Shown here piece after piece: positions 35,398-47,319 of a stretch of 64,000 nucleotides of DNA. The position numbers and the translations under genes were made by a program. The notes under the pieces were generated by a model, which saw only the letters and a program-made list of their open reading frames with translations, did no database searches and was not told the DNA's origin. Source of the stretch: Delphinapterus leucas (taxonomy: Eukaryota > Chordata > Mammalia > Artiodactyla > Monodontidae); assembly GCF_002288925.2 (NCBI RefSeq), contig NW_022098001.1, positions 13,643,260-13,707,259 on the forward strand, in the 5' to 3' direction. How positions within the stretch are numbered: the stretch's first letter is position 1; every line of letters begins with the position of its first letter.

Positions 35398-36500
35398 CCT
35401 CCATACAGTTTTCCATAGTGACTGTACCAATTTACATTTCCACCAACAGTGCATGAGGGGTCCTTTTTCTCCACATCCTTGCCAACACATTTTATTTCTT
35501 GTCTTTTTGATGATAGCCATTCTGACAGGTATGAGGTATGTCATTGTGGTTTTGATTTGCATTTCCCTGATGACTAGTGATGTTGAATATCTTTTCATGT
35601 GCCTGTCATCCATCTGTGTGTCTTCTTTGGAAAAATACCTATTCAGGTCCTCTGCTAGTTTTATAATCCGATCGATTGTTTTGGGGTTTTAAAATATTAA
35701 ATTGTATGAGTTCTTTATATATTTTGGATGTTAACTCTTTATAAGACATATAGTTTGCAAATATCTTCTCCCATTCAGTAGGTTGCCTTTTCAGTTTGTT
35801 GAAGGTTTCTTTCACTATGCAAAAGCTTTTATATTTGAGTAGGTCCCATTTGTTTATTTTTGCTAGTTTCCCTTTCTTAAGGAGACAGATCCAGAAAACA
35901 ATTATTGCTAAAACCAGTGTCAAAAAGTGTACTGCCTATGTTTTCTTCTAGGAGTTTTATGGTTTGGGGTCTTACATTTAGGTCTTTAATCCATTTTGAG
36001 TTTATTTTTGTATATGGTGTGAGAAATATTCTAGTTTCATTCTATTACATACAGCTGTCCAATTTTCCCAACACCACTTATTGAAGAAACTGTTTTTACC
36101 CCATTGTATATCCTTGCCTTTTTGTCATAGATTAATTTACCATATTAGTGTGGGTTCATTTCTGCAATCTCTCTTCTGTTCCATTATCTATGTGTCTGTT
36201 TTTGTACCAGTACCACATCATTTTGATTACTGTAGCTTTGTATTGTAGCCTAGTCTGAAGACAGAGAGCTTGGTAACTCCAGCTTTGTTCATTTTTCTCA
36301 AGACTGCTTTGGCTATTCAGGGCCTTTTGTGGTTCCATACAAATTTTAAGATTTTTTGCTCTAATTCTGTGAAAAATGTCATGGGATTACATTTACTCTG
36401 TAGATTCCCTTGGGTGGTATGGACATTTTAACAATATTAATTCTTCCAATTCTTGAGCATGGGATATCTTTCCATCAATTTGCATCACCTTCAATTTCCT

Positions 36501-36708
36501 TTTTTGTTCTTAACTTTTTACAATTTTTATTTTATATTAGACTATAGTTGATTTACAATGTTGTGTTAGTTTCAGGTGTACAGCAAACAATTCAGTTATA
36601 CGTATACATATACCTATTCTTTTTCAAATTCTTTTCCCATTTAGGTTATTACAGAATATTGAGCAGATTTCCCTGTGCTATATAGTAGGTCCTTCTTGGT
36701 TATCTATA
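36501..36708 (-). mobile_element. L1 3' stub nested in L1, with TSD
   Basis: Reversed L1 3' UTR ('tagactatagttgatttaca', 'ttcaggtgtacagcaaacaa'). The TSD is 'caccttcaatttcct' (36,486-36,500) and 'catcttcagtttcct' (36,709-36,723), with two differences. Confidence 0.85.
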
Positions 36709-37822
36709 CATCTTCAGTTTCCTTCATCAACGTGTTATAGTTTTCAAAGTACAGGTCTTTCACTTCCTTGGCTAATATTATTTCTAGGGATTTTAATTCT
36801 TTTTGATTCTATTGTAAATGGGATTGTTTTCTTGATTTCTCTTTCATCATTAGTGTATAAATATGCTATAGGTTTCTGTATGTTAATCTTGTATCCTCCA
36901 AACTTACTGAATTCATTTATTAGCTTTAATAGTTTTTTGGTGGAGTCTTTAGGGTGTTCTATATATAGTATCATGCCATCTACAGATACTGAGTTTTACT
37001 TCTTCCCTTCCAATTTAAATGCCTTTAATTTATTTTTCCTGTCTGATTGTAGTGGTTAGGACTCCAAAACTATGTTAAATAGAACTGGTGAAAGTTGACA
37101 TCCTTGTCTTGTTCTTGATCTTAGAGGAAAAGCTTTCAGCTTTTCACCATTGAATATGATGTTAGCTGTGGATTTGTCATAAATGGCCTTTTTAATGTTA
37201 AGATATGTTCCCTCTATACTCACTTTGTTGAGAGTTTTTATCATGAATGGATGTTGAATTTTGTCAAATATTTTTTCTGCATCTATTGAGAGGATCATGT
37301 GATTTTTTAATTCTTTGTATTGTTAATGTGGTGTATCATGTTGACTGATTTGTGGATATTGAACCATCCTTTCATCCCTAGAATAGATCCCACTTGAACA
37401 TGATGTATGATCCTTTTTATGTATTGATGAATTCAGCTTGCTAATATTTTATTGAGGGTTTTTTCAATTATGATCATCAGGAATATTGGCCTGTAATTTT
37501 CCTTTTTTGTAGTGTCTTTGTCTGGTTTGGGTATCAGGGTGATGCTGACCACACAGAATGAATTTGGAAGTGTTCCCTCCTCTTCAATTTTTTGGAATAG
37601 TTTGAGAAGGACAGGTATTAATTATTTTTTAAATGTTTGGTAGAATTCCCCTGTGAAACTGTGTAGTCCGGAATTTCTTTTGGGGGATTTTTTTTTTTTG
37701 ATTACTGATTCAATTTCATTACTAGTAATCAGTCTGTTCAGATTATCTATTTCTTCCTGATTTAGTTTTGGACAATTGTATATTTCTACGAATTTATCCA
37801 TTTTTTTCTAGGTTGCCCATGG

Positions 37823-38774
37823 CCCTAATTATTTTCATATAACTGGACTTCAAACCATTTGTATTATTTACATAATTATTTCTTGGTCAAAAGACATGAA
37901 CTATCAAACAAAGTAGTTAAGTAACTTTAGATATCTCCATTAGCCCCATACAATTTTATTTAAAGCTAGAGAGGGAAGAAATTGTACTTAATTATTCCAT
38001 TCTTTCCCTGGACTATAGGATGGTCTAACTCTAAGGTTTTCATCTATGGTAAGGAAATATTTATAATCTATATCTTCTTACATCAATGTATACACTCTAT
38101 CATAATTACTTCCTTTAGTCTGAAATTTGGGTGCAAAATTAGGTGACATTCAAATCTGGACTATATTAAATACCTTTCGGTTTGATTGAGTCGGATTTGT
38201 AAACAAATGACTTTCCTAAAAACATGAAGTCATATAAAATCTTTTACTGTTAATGCCTTGTTCTCTCCTGACATCATAAATAAACCTCATTTCCCCTCGA
38301 GGATTAGTGAGAAAAGCACATTTTGAAAAATCTCTCTTTCTGCAAAGATATTAGGTAATTGCTACCCGCTGTCTTGTACTTTCTTCCCTTTAGTTCCTAA
38401 TGAAGAAAGTAAACAATGTTTCAAGTCGAGCGTGTCTTGGAGCTCAGCATTTTAAGCTGACTTCTACTATCTTGGCATTTCTACAAGGTCTGTTACATGA
38501 TTTACAGTGAAACTGGCTGTGGCGAGCAGCCTAATCTCTACCAATGCCATGTAAAATCAGTCTTGCAACATTTTAGCATTGTCTGCTATTGCTTCTGATC
38601 TACTCTCAAGTTTCCTTTCTAGCTTCCTATCATTTTTATTTGGCTACCCCAAGAGCCTCCTTACATTAGCCTAAGCATTCTAAATTCTTTCTTTTATTTA
38701 CTTTTCTTTGCTTTGCTCTTTTAATGCACACTTATTGGGTCTGCTGTACGCAGTTCACTGAACACATTTCTGTG
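37823..38774. other. No recognised feature
   Basis: Single-copy-looking AT-rich sequence. Nothing identifiable. Confidence 0.4.
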
Positions 38775-39400
38775 GGAAGTTCTAGAAGGACCAGGACATA
38801 GTGGGTCCCAAGTGTCTTGCAGTGGCATAGAGCAAGCCCAATACTCCTACAAGGTTGAAAGTGACAAGAGATACAGACAAACTGTGAAATAATATTTTCA
38901 TCATGGAAGACTTTTTGGAATAGGCATCCTTTAGACTGAACAGTAAAAGATCAATATAATTTGGACCTGTGGGGATGGAAGAGGGAACACCAGACGATAG
39001 AAGGGGTGTGGGCAAAGGCCCTGAAAACTCCCCAACATGCATGCAGGCTGGAGCAGTTCAGACTGGCTAAATCATTAGGCACCTGGAGCGAAGTAAATTA
39101 AGGTTAGAAAGGTAGTTACCAGATCATGGGTATATGTGGTTAGTATTGTGATCATTCTATGTTACTAATCAACTTAGAAATCTATTCTCTCCCCTATTAA
39201 ATTCTAGATTAAGTCTCTATGCTAGGTGGAGGGAAGAAAGGAGAGGGGAAGAGAGTAAAAAGAACAAGGAAGTCATGGTCCCTGCCTTCAAGGAATTTAA
39301 TGGAGGAGAGAGACACGCAGAGATCCTTATAGCACAACGGGTCCTATTATCTACCGTGGGTCTTTGAACAAGTGTGAGAACACAATGTCTCCAAATGCTA
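38775..39400 (-). mobile_element. L2 LINE fragments (antisense)
   Basis: L2-like reversed blocks: 'ggcatcctttagactgaaca', 'gggtgtgggcaaaggccctg' and 'aggctggagcagttcagact' (about 38,930-39,060), then 'gtcatggtccctgccttcaa' with 'ggagagagacacgcagagat' (39,270-39,330). Old and interrupted. Confidence 0.5.
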
Positions 39401-39916
39401 AAACCCACCCAATTTTCATCTGTCCCCAATAGAGGAATACCACATGACATTTCTTCTCTGTATTTTGTTAGCAAGATCCTTTTCTCTTTTTCTTTCTCTC
39501 TCATGCCTATATGTGCCAGACAGAAAACAAAACTATGTAAAGCAAATTATTAGATTTGAAATTAAATTGAAAATAGTTGAAATTAAGTTGAAGTTAATGG
39601 GGGCTAATTTAATTTAATAGATTAAACTGAAAATAGTAGAGTCTCTGGTGAACTGAAGATCCTGTCTAAAGGCTTTTTTATTCTTTTGAGACAATTATAT
39701 ATTCATTTACAGTTGTAAGAAATGATACAAAGATCCCATGTACCCTTTACCCAGATTCCCACAAAGGTAACCTCTTGAAAAACAAGGTTTTTCACATCAC
39801 AACCAGGATAGTTTCATTGGTATAGTCAGAATACACTACATTTCCATCTCCACAAGGATCCCTCATGTTACCCTTTTATAGTCACACACACCTCCTGCTC
39901 CCGCCTGGCAATTCTT

Positions 39917-40126
39917 TATTTTTTTTATTTTTTGCAGTACGTGGGCCTCTCACTGTTGTGGCCTCTCCCGTTGTGGAGCACAGGCTCCGGATGCGCAGGC
40001 TCAGCGGCCATGGCTCACGAGCCCAGCCGCTCCACGGCATGTGGGATCTTCCCAGACCGGGGCACGAACCCGCGTCCCCTGCATTGGCAGGCAGACTCTC
40101 AACCACTGCATCACCAGGGAAGCCCC
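39917..40126 (-). mobile_element. CHR-2 type SINE (antisense) with perfect TSD
   Basis: Young cetacean-type SINE in reverse: 'gtggcctctcccgttgtgga', 'gcaggctcagcggccatggc', 'gggatcttcccagaccgggg', and the head '..caccagggaagcccc'. A 13-base TSD, 'cctggcaattctt', is at 39,904-39,916 and 40,127-40,139. It splits the old L1 3' region. Confidence 0.94.
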
Positions 40127-40810
40127 CCTGGCAATTCTTAATTTGTTCTCCATTTCTATAATGCTGTCATGTCACAAATGTTACAGAAATAGAATCAGAG
40201 CATATGAGCTTTTAGGATTTTTTTTTTTAAACCTCTGGATTATTCTCTGGAGATTTATCCAGGTTACTGCGTTTACCAATATTTTTGTTTCTTTTTATTG
40301 CTGAGTAGTATTACATGATATGGATGTACCACAGTTTGTTTAACCATTCATCCATTTAAAGTTTGAATAAAGCTTATATAAACATTCATGTACAGGTTTT
40401 TGTATGATCAAAATGTTTTATTTCTCTGGAATAAATGCCCAGGAGTGCAATTGCCAGGTTATATGTTAGTTGTATGGCTATATTTTTAAGAAACTGCCAA
40501 ACTATTTTTAAGAATGGCTGCACCATTTTACATTCCCACCAGCAATGTATGAGTGATCCAGTTTCTCTGTAATCCTGTCAGCATTTGATGTCACTATTTT
40601 TGATTTTAGCCACTTTGACAACTAAGTAGAGATATCTCATTGTAATTTTAATTTACATTTCCCTAATGGCTAATGATGTTGAACATCTTTCAGTGTGCTT
40701 CTTTGATATCTGTATATCCTCTTTGGTAAATGTCTCTTTGTGTCTTTTGCTCATTTTCCAGCTGGATCTTTTGGGGTTTTGTTTTGTTACTGTTGAGTTT
40801 TGAGATTTTT

Positions 40811-41328
40811 TTTTTTTTTTGCAACTTTATGTTGTACTTTCTATTCGCCATGTTTTTTTTTAAAATAACATCTTTATTGGAGTAAAACTGCTTTACAATG
40901 GTGTGTTAGTTTCTGCTCTATAACAAAGTGAATCAGCTATATGCATACATATATCTCCATATCCCCTCCCTCTTGGATCTCCCTCCCACCCTCCCTATCC
41001 CGCCCCTTTAGGTGGTCACATAGCACCGAGCTGATCTCCCTGTGTGATGCAGCTGCTTCCCACTAGCTATCTATTTTACATTTGGAAGTGTATATATGTC
41101 AATGCTACTCTCTCACTTCATCCCAGCTTACCTTTCTCCCTCCCCATGCCCTCAAGTTCATTCTCTACATCTGCGTCTGTATTCCTGTCCTGTCCCTAGG
41201 TTTGTTAGAACCTTTTTTTTTTTCTAGACTCCATATATATGTGTTAGCACAGGGTATTTTGTTTTTCTCTTTCTGACTTACTTCACTCTGTATGACAGAC
41301 TCTAGGTCCATCCACCTCACTACAAGTA
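40811..41328 (-). mobile_element. Young L1 3' end with probable 3' transduction
   Basis: Reversed, 5'-truncated L1 nested in the old L1. The flanks are 'ttgagttttgagattttt' (40,793-40,810) and 'ttgagttttgagactttt' (41,329-41,346), with one mismatch. Read on the minus strand it has the L1 end, a short A run (about 40,853-40,861), 32 bp of non-L1 sequence (40,821-40,852) containing a CATAAA signal-like hexamer, and a second longer A run (about 40,806-40,820). Two tails around a unique segment are the mark of read-through past the element's own poly(A) signal. Confidence 0.85.
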
Positions 41329-42770
41329 TTGAGTTTTGAGACTTTTAAAAATATATTCTAGATACTAGTTCTTTGTCAGAAATGTAGTTTGAAGATACTT
41401 TTCAGCCAATTTTTAGCTTATCTTTCATCCTCCTAACAGTCTTTCACAGAGCATAAGTTTTTAGTTTTGATGAAGTCCAATTTATCCAATTTGCCTTTTA
41501 AGGATCATGCTTTTGATGTCAAGTCTAAGAACTTTTTGCCTAGCTTTAGTTTCCAGAGATTTCTTCTACATTGTTTCTAAGCTTATTGGATGCTTATAGT
41601 TTACAGTTAAGTCTTTTTGAGTTAATTCTTATATAAACTGTGAGTCTTAGGGTGAGGTTTATTTCTGCGTGTCTGGATATCTACTTGCTCTGGCACCATT
41701 TGTTTTTGCATCTTTGTCAAAAACTTGCTGGGGAATATCTATGTGGGTCTATTTCCAGGTTCTATATTTTATTCCATTTATTGACGTGTCTATCCCATGA
41801 CTAATAGCACACAGTCATGATTACTGTAACTATACAATAAGTCTTGAAATTGGGTAGACTGATTCCTCCTACTGTGGTCTTCTTTTCAAGGAATTTAAGA
41901 TATTCTAGTCACTTTGCCTTCCCATAAAATTTTAAAATAATGTTTTCTACATCTTCAAAAAATAATGCTGTCTTTGGTTAAGTTTATTCCTAAGTATTTT
42001 ATTCTTTTTGATGTTATTGTAAATGGAATTGTTCTCCTAATTTCTTTTTCAGATTGTTCATTGTTAATGTACAGAAATGCAAGTGATGCGTATATGTTGA
42101 TTTCATATTCTGCAAACAAACTTTGCTAAGTTGGTTTATTAGTTCTAATAAATTTTTTGTGAAATATTTAAAAAAAAAATAACGCTGGCATTTTGAATTG
42201 CATTAAACCTGTATGTCAATTTGATGAGAACTGGCACGGTTAGTATTTTAAGGCTTCCAATCCATGAACACACTATGTCTCCATTTATTTAGGTCTTATT
42301 ATGTTTCTTTCATCAACATTTTTTACTTTTCGACCTGTAAGTCCTGTTTATGTTTTGTTGGATTTACACCTAAGTAGTTTTTAGCAATTGTAAAAGGTGT
42401 TTTAATTTCAGTATCCACATGTCCACTGCTACTGTATGTTTATCCTGTATCCTATCACCTAAGTAAACTTAGTTCTAAGAGTTCTTTAGTAGATTTCTCT
42501 AGATTTTCTACATAGACAATCACACCATCTGCAAATAGGGACAGTGTTACTCCTTCTTTCCAATCTGTATGCCTTTGATTTTCTTTTCTTGCCTTGTTCA
42601 ACTAGCCAGAACTCCCAGTTCTCCCTTGAATAACAGTGGTAAGAGTGGACATCCTTGCCTTTTTCCCGATCTGAAGAGCAGAGCATTCAGTCTTTCACCA
42701 TTAAGTATAATGTTAGCTGTAGGTTTTTGTACATGCTCTTTATGCACAAAAACACTTTATGAATGAGTGT

Positions 42771-44858
42771 ATTTTTTTTAACATTGTATATGACAAACAA
42801 AATCCATCTGTAGGATATTTTCAGCCTCCAAGTCAGCATCTTGCAACCCCTACAATGATCTTGTCCAAAACTTGATTTTTCCCAACCATTTCAAAGCAAG
42901 AGGGGAAGGTGGAATGAAAGAAGCTAGTAACTGCAGAGGAAGATAATAATATTCATTACCCTTCCTACATTACCATATGGTTTTATCCTTCATGTTTACT
43001 GAAAGTGCCACACAGTTGACTGTACCTTGTATGTTCAAATAGCAGTATCTCCCCTTCTAAGGTAGTCATCTCTTGCCATTCCCATGGGAACACTATTCCC
43101 CTATGTGAAATAATATCAAGGAAAGAACAACTATTTTGATTCTTTTCCCACTTAGTACCTTTCCCCCACTTCCTTGGCCTTCTGCTGTCAAAAGCCTTAG
43201 ACCTTAGCCAAGACTTCAGCAAGGCTCTTGGTTGCCACTCTTCACAAGAGCTCTAAGTTGAAATGCCTAAATGCAAATTAATAAAGAAATTAAATATAAG
43301 AAATCTTAGCCAAGAATAGACTAAACTGAGAAAGACTAAAATATGATGCAAACTAGAAATGAGAGAGAGAAACAGAGAACTACCAAGAAAAGATTTTTCA
43401 TGGGATGATTGCTCTTTCTCTCAGTATGTTTTCTGAATGAAACCAACTTAAAATAAAGCCATCTGGAAATACCAAAGAACTATTACAGAACTGAAACCTT
43501 ATGAAAACAGAAAATATAGGCTAATTCTTAACTTAGGTCATCCTCATCAGTTTGGTTAAATGTTTATGTTTTATTTTTGAGCTTTAGTTGTGAAATCTAG
43601 CTAAACAATTGTACAGGACAGTGATGTTCCTCTCAATATCAACATATTTTAGGGAATTTGCCATCAATTTAGGGAATCATTTACTCCAAGGCTTCCCTTC
43701 AAGGACACAGATTTGCTCTTTACTTTTGTACATAGGCATCAAGAACAAAGTGATTACCCGTGATCACCTCTCAACTCTGGATTTAGCCATTACTTAAGTG
43801 AGTACTATTATCCAGCCACACAGCATTTTAATCTTTCCCATTACAGCATGTAATTATAATAAAGTCTTTCTGAGTTGCATTTTGAGCTCTGTATTCTGAG
43901 GTAAGTAATCTTTGTCAATTTATCCTAACGTCTTTCAAAAATTTCTATCCTAAGTGGTACAGATTGAGTAATTCTTCTGATCTCATAGGGCCATGGACCT
44001 TGGTAATGCCATGTCCATTTCAGTTCGATTAACTTCGAATGAAGGAGAGAGTTCTGCTTTGGATACTTGGCAATGTAACCATAAACAGAAGACTAATCAT
44101 TCAATAATACAAGTTTAAGAAAACAAGAGGTGACTGGAACTCTGTTGTAATGAAATTGCCCGTGCATGGCAGTTTCAGAAGGTTTTTTTTTTTCTTCTGG
44201 GGGAGTTGAGAGAGCCACACTGCCTCTACCCAATGAAGGTAATTGAGTGAATGATTTCACTTGTTTCTTCTTTGGACTGAATTAGCTCGTCGCCATCTGT
44301 GGAGTGTGCTAAATACCTTAGGGGAAGAAGGCTGTTTTCTCATGTCATTTATGTAATGGCTGTGTTGTCACTTGCCACCTTTGAGCAAAATCAATGGTGC
44401 AGCAGAAGTTGGGCCAGGTTTTCCAAAGCTGAAGTAAAATAGGGAATTGGGGCAATTGTTCAGTTAAATTGAGAACATTTTTAAAAAGCAACACTTTCCT
44501 TCAAATTACTCAAATGCTTCAGGGAACATTTCTAATTGCCCTAGCCTAACACTTTTCTTCAGCTGTTGACATCTGGCCACCAAGCTTTTTGCAGGAGCCA
44601 CAACCAAATATAAATGGGTAAGGAGTTTTCAGGGGGACATATTCTCTTCAACTATTGGAGAGGTGGTCAGGAATAAGAAGGATTGGGCTATTCTTCATGA
44701 AACTGAAAAAGAATTAGGAGGATTCTGGCAAGATCTACCAACAAGTCAGGGTTAAGCTCAGTTAAAGGAGGTCCTCCAAATTTTCCAATGATAAAATGGA
44801 CTTCCTCGTGAAGCATTAAGTTTTCTGTAGCTGGAAGTGTTCAAGGAAAGGAATGAAT
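42771..44858. other. No gene recognised
   Basis: About 2 kb of sequence with no named repeat and only short motif-free frames. Some of it may be conserved non-coding DNA, but that cannot be judged from one genome. Confidence 0.35.
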
Positions 44859-45116
44859 CAGTCTTTCTTAAAGTCTGGGTTACAACTCACTAAATAAAGA
44901 ATTATGAAATCAATTTAGTGAGTTGTAACCAGCATTTTTTAAAACATTGGGATGGAATAGGATGGAACAGAAAAGAATAGAATTTAAAAATAGGGCGTTG
45001 CAAAAGAAATTAGTACTGTTTTGTGAAACTTTATTTTTAATTATGTGTGTGCACTAGGTCACAACACAAAACATGTTTTTAGCCCGGGCTACAGTCTAAA
45101 AGGTTGAAAAACACTG
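44859..45116 (+). mobile_element. hAT-type MITE (MER58-like)
   Basis: A non-autonomous DNA transposon fossil. The ends resemble hAT terminal repeats: left 'cagtctttcttaaagtctgg', right '..aaaaggttgaaaaacactg'. Near the left end is a perfect 18-base inverted repeat, 'ggttacaactcactaaat' (44,878-44,895) against 44,913-44,930. The internal 'gatggaataggatggaacag' and 'gcactaggtcacaacacaaa' fit MER58-type elements as I recall them. Family tentative. Confidence 0.6.
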
Positions 45117-45734
45117 CCTTAGACATCTAGCAGAGAGGATGTAATCAGATAGGAGTGATTGAACTATATGACTATTAAGACCCAGCCCAGAAAGGAAAAC
45201 AGTCAGTTAAAAGGGTCATAATCTCCATAAGCTAAAAGGAAATCAGTTCTCAAAAGATATGTAACAATTTCTAATCCTGAGCCTGGAAAAACATTCTCCC
45301 GTGGGTCCTGATAGAAGAAACACTATATAAAGTATTTTTAAGACCTTATTACAATAAGCACACTGATAAGTTTCATGGGATTTTTAAAATGATGTCCCAA
45401 AATATGAGCTCATGGCATCACACCAAAGCAAAGGTCAGAAATCAGGTCTAAAGAAAGCCAATACTGATACAGTCCAGTACAAGTGTTTCCGATGATCTGG
45501 TTTGTTGAAGGGCAGATATGAGCTTGAATGTGCTCACCTACTGCATAGTTTAGTTTGTATCATCAGGGCAACATATTAAAAGACCAGCAGATCATGTTAA
45601 TGGACAAACAACAGCTGCTTCTCCACCTGTTCTAGAAAAGTTTAAATGCCTTTCAGTTTAAAGCTTTGAACACTCATCTAATTATATTATTGTTAGTTGT
45701 TTGGAGAGGTTTTTCTATCTCTCACCATCATTAT
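45117..45734. other. No recognised feature
   Basis: No repeat or open frame recognised. Confidence 0.4.
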
Positions 45735-45850
45735 ATACAAAGTGAGCTCTTCAAGGATAGAATAGGGACATGACTTATTTCACTTTCTCAAACCAGCATA
45801 CTACACAGAATGTAGTAGGTGCTCAATAAATACTTAATGAATAAATGAAA
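45735..45850 (+). mobile_element. L2 LINE 3' end (sense)
   Basis: 'gtgagctcttcaaggataga' and 'gtagtaggtgctcaataaat', then 'acttaatgaataaatga', the L2 terminal pattern. Confidence 0.75.
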
Positions 45851-46404
45851 ATGCTTACGCTAATATCAAAGAGAACCCAGGATCTAGGGTGGGAAGACAA
45901 AGGGTGACAAAGAGAAAGAATTGAGTTCAGGAAGTTTTAGGTTCAGTAAAGCAAGAGATTCCTCTGACAATTCAAGGAGGGCAGGCTCAACTTAAACATA
46001 GAAAGAATAAAAGTATTTTGTTTCCAGATCCTTTTCTCTGAGATCTCAATAGAGACATCGAGGCGATATGAACTCCTAAGAATCACCTCCTAATCTAGAT
46101 TCTGTACCATTCTATGTACTTGTAAACATTTTTGTGTACTTTAGAATTTTCTGTTGCTCTTAAGTAACTAGTATCAGAATAAGCTTCCATCTAGAGAATT
46201 CAGGAGGAATTTAGGGAGGAAGAGGTATGGGAAGAAAGGACAGGGGAGGATAGGGACTTTGTCTATTATGGAAGGTCAAAGCTCCCTCAAGATGGTGGCA
46301 GGGAAAGCGGTGTGGCTTCAGCAAGAAGAATATTTCTCAGTTTTGTAAACCAGCCAGCTCTCTATGCCCCTTTAAAGCATTAAAATCAAATCTGTTCCAA
46401 AGAG
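45851..46404. other. No recognised feature
   Basis: Nothing identifiable. Confidence 0.4.
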
Positions 46405-46560
46405 GGAGTGGTGTCTAGTCATTAGAAAACAGTACTCAGAGCCAGACTTTTGACTTTTTCATCCTTGGCTGTGCCACACAATCTCACTGTAGCCTTGGCA
46501 AACTTTTCCTCTCAACATCTTGAGACCTCTCTTGACACATCTGTGAAATGTATATGAGTG
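46405..46560 (+). mobile_element. MIR SINE (sense)
   Basis: 'gtgtctagtcattagaaaac', 'cagagccagacttttgactt', 'ggctgtgccacacaatctca' and 'catctgtgaaatgtatatga' form a diverged MIR. Confidence 0.6.
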
Positions 46561-46919
46561 TCAGAGCATGTGAAGGGTGGATGACATCAAACTGCAAGCA
46601 GGAACCATGTTTCCAGTGGATAAATGCTCGAGGAATTAATGAGCATTATATTCCAACGAAGAACTTAGGCTCCATCCCATCAAGGGGTGAGTGTTTGAAA
46701 ATCACAGAAGAGACCATTAGAATCCAAGTGGTGTGTACTATGTTACAAAATAGAATAGTACTATGCACACCTATACAGTAGAGTTTTGTATCAGGCAAGA
46801 TACAAAACCAGGTTAACATAAAAATGTAAAACCTATACAGAGTACATAAAGACACCAGAATTCAAGATTCCTGATGTCTACCTGTAGCTGTCATGTTTCT
46901 GTCTTTTGGAGCCATCTAG

Positions 46920-47160
46920 AATTTTTAAAATTTAGAGTTGGAAACACGCTTAGAGATCATAAAGTCCAGTCTTCCTGCCAAAGTAGGAATCCTCCCCACA
47001 GACTCCTTACAGGTAGCCAGTCCACTTCTGCATGAACATTCTGAGTGACAGAGAGCTTACTATATTTCCAGGAAGCCCAATCATTTGTGAATACTGTAGC
47101 AATAAAAAAAATAGTTCTTTATACTAAGTCTTACACAGTTCTAGCTTCTCTTCGTGCTAT
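46920..47160. mobile_element. L3/CR1-like LINE fragment
   Basis: 'gagatcataaagtccagtct', 'gagtgacagagagcttacta', 'ggaagcccaatcatttgtga' and 'agttctttatactaagtctt' follow the order of an ancient L3/CR1-type repeat common in mammals. Very diverged, so family and strand are not certain. Confidence 0.4.
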
Positions 47161-47206
47161 TACTACCTGGTAATAAAGGAAACTTTAAAAAATTGTTCAG
47201 CAAGAA

Positions 47207-47319
47207 TAGGATGACCAACTGTCCTAGTTTGCCCGGAACTGAGAGGTTTCCTGGGATGCAGGGCTTTTGGTGCTAAAACCAGGAGCATCACAGGTAAACC
47301 AGGATGATTGGTTGCCTTA
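47207..47319. mobile_element. Palindromic MITE-like element
   Basis: A 113-bp element with imperfect terminal inverted repeats. The left end 'aggatgaccaactgtcctag' pairs with the right end 'ccaggatgattggttgcctt' read in reverse. The inner 'tttgcccggaact' and 'gtgctaaaacc' parts also mirror each other loosely. Probably a MER53-like DNA transposon fossil; the name is tentative. Confidence 0.5.

Larger units (their letters stand above)
34378..37822 (-). mobile_element. L1 (antisense) carrying three nested insertions
   Basis: Middle-aged cetartiodactyl L1, 3' end at the left ('aattgaagtatagttgactt') and truncated at the right in ORF2. It is interrupted by L1 stubs at 34,871-35,078 and 36,501-36,708 and by a SINE at 35,264-35,397. 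On the minus strand the reverse transcriptase active-site region (about 36,960-37,000) now reads S-V-D-G in place of F-A-D-D, so the second catalytic aspartate is lost. Frameshifts are common. No TSD found. Confidence 0.85.
39670..42770 (-). mobile_element. Old L1 (L1M type), antisense
   Basis: Reversed old L1: 3' region from about 39,670 ('gacaattatatattcattta'), the ORF2 C-terminal zone (40,400-40,800) and the ORF2 middle up to about 42,770. It is interrupted by a CHR-2 SINE (39,917-40,126) and a young L1 (40,811-41,328). The ORFs are destroyed. Confidence 0.78.

Noticed and set aside
39865..40304. Several overlapping 70-98-codon frames around 40 kb
   Set aside because: All fall inside the GC-rich CHR-2 SINE, which produces open frames in several phases. 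The same applies near 16.3, 49.0 and 63.5 kb.
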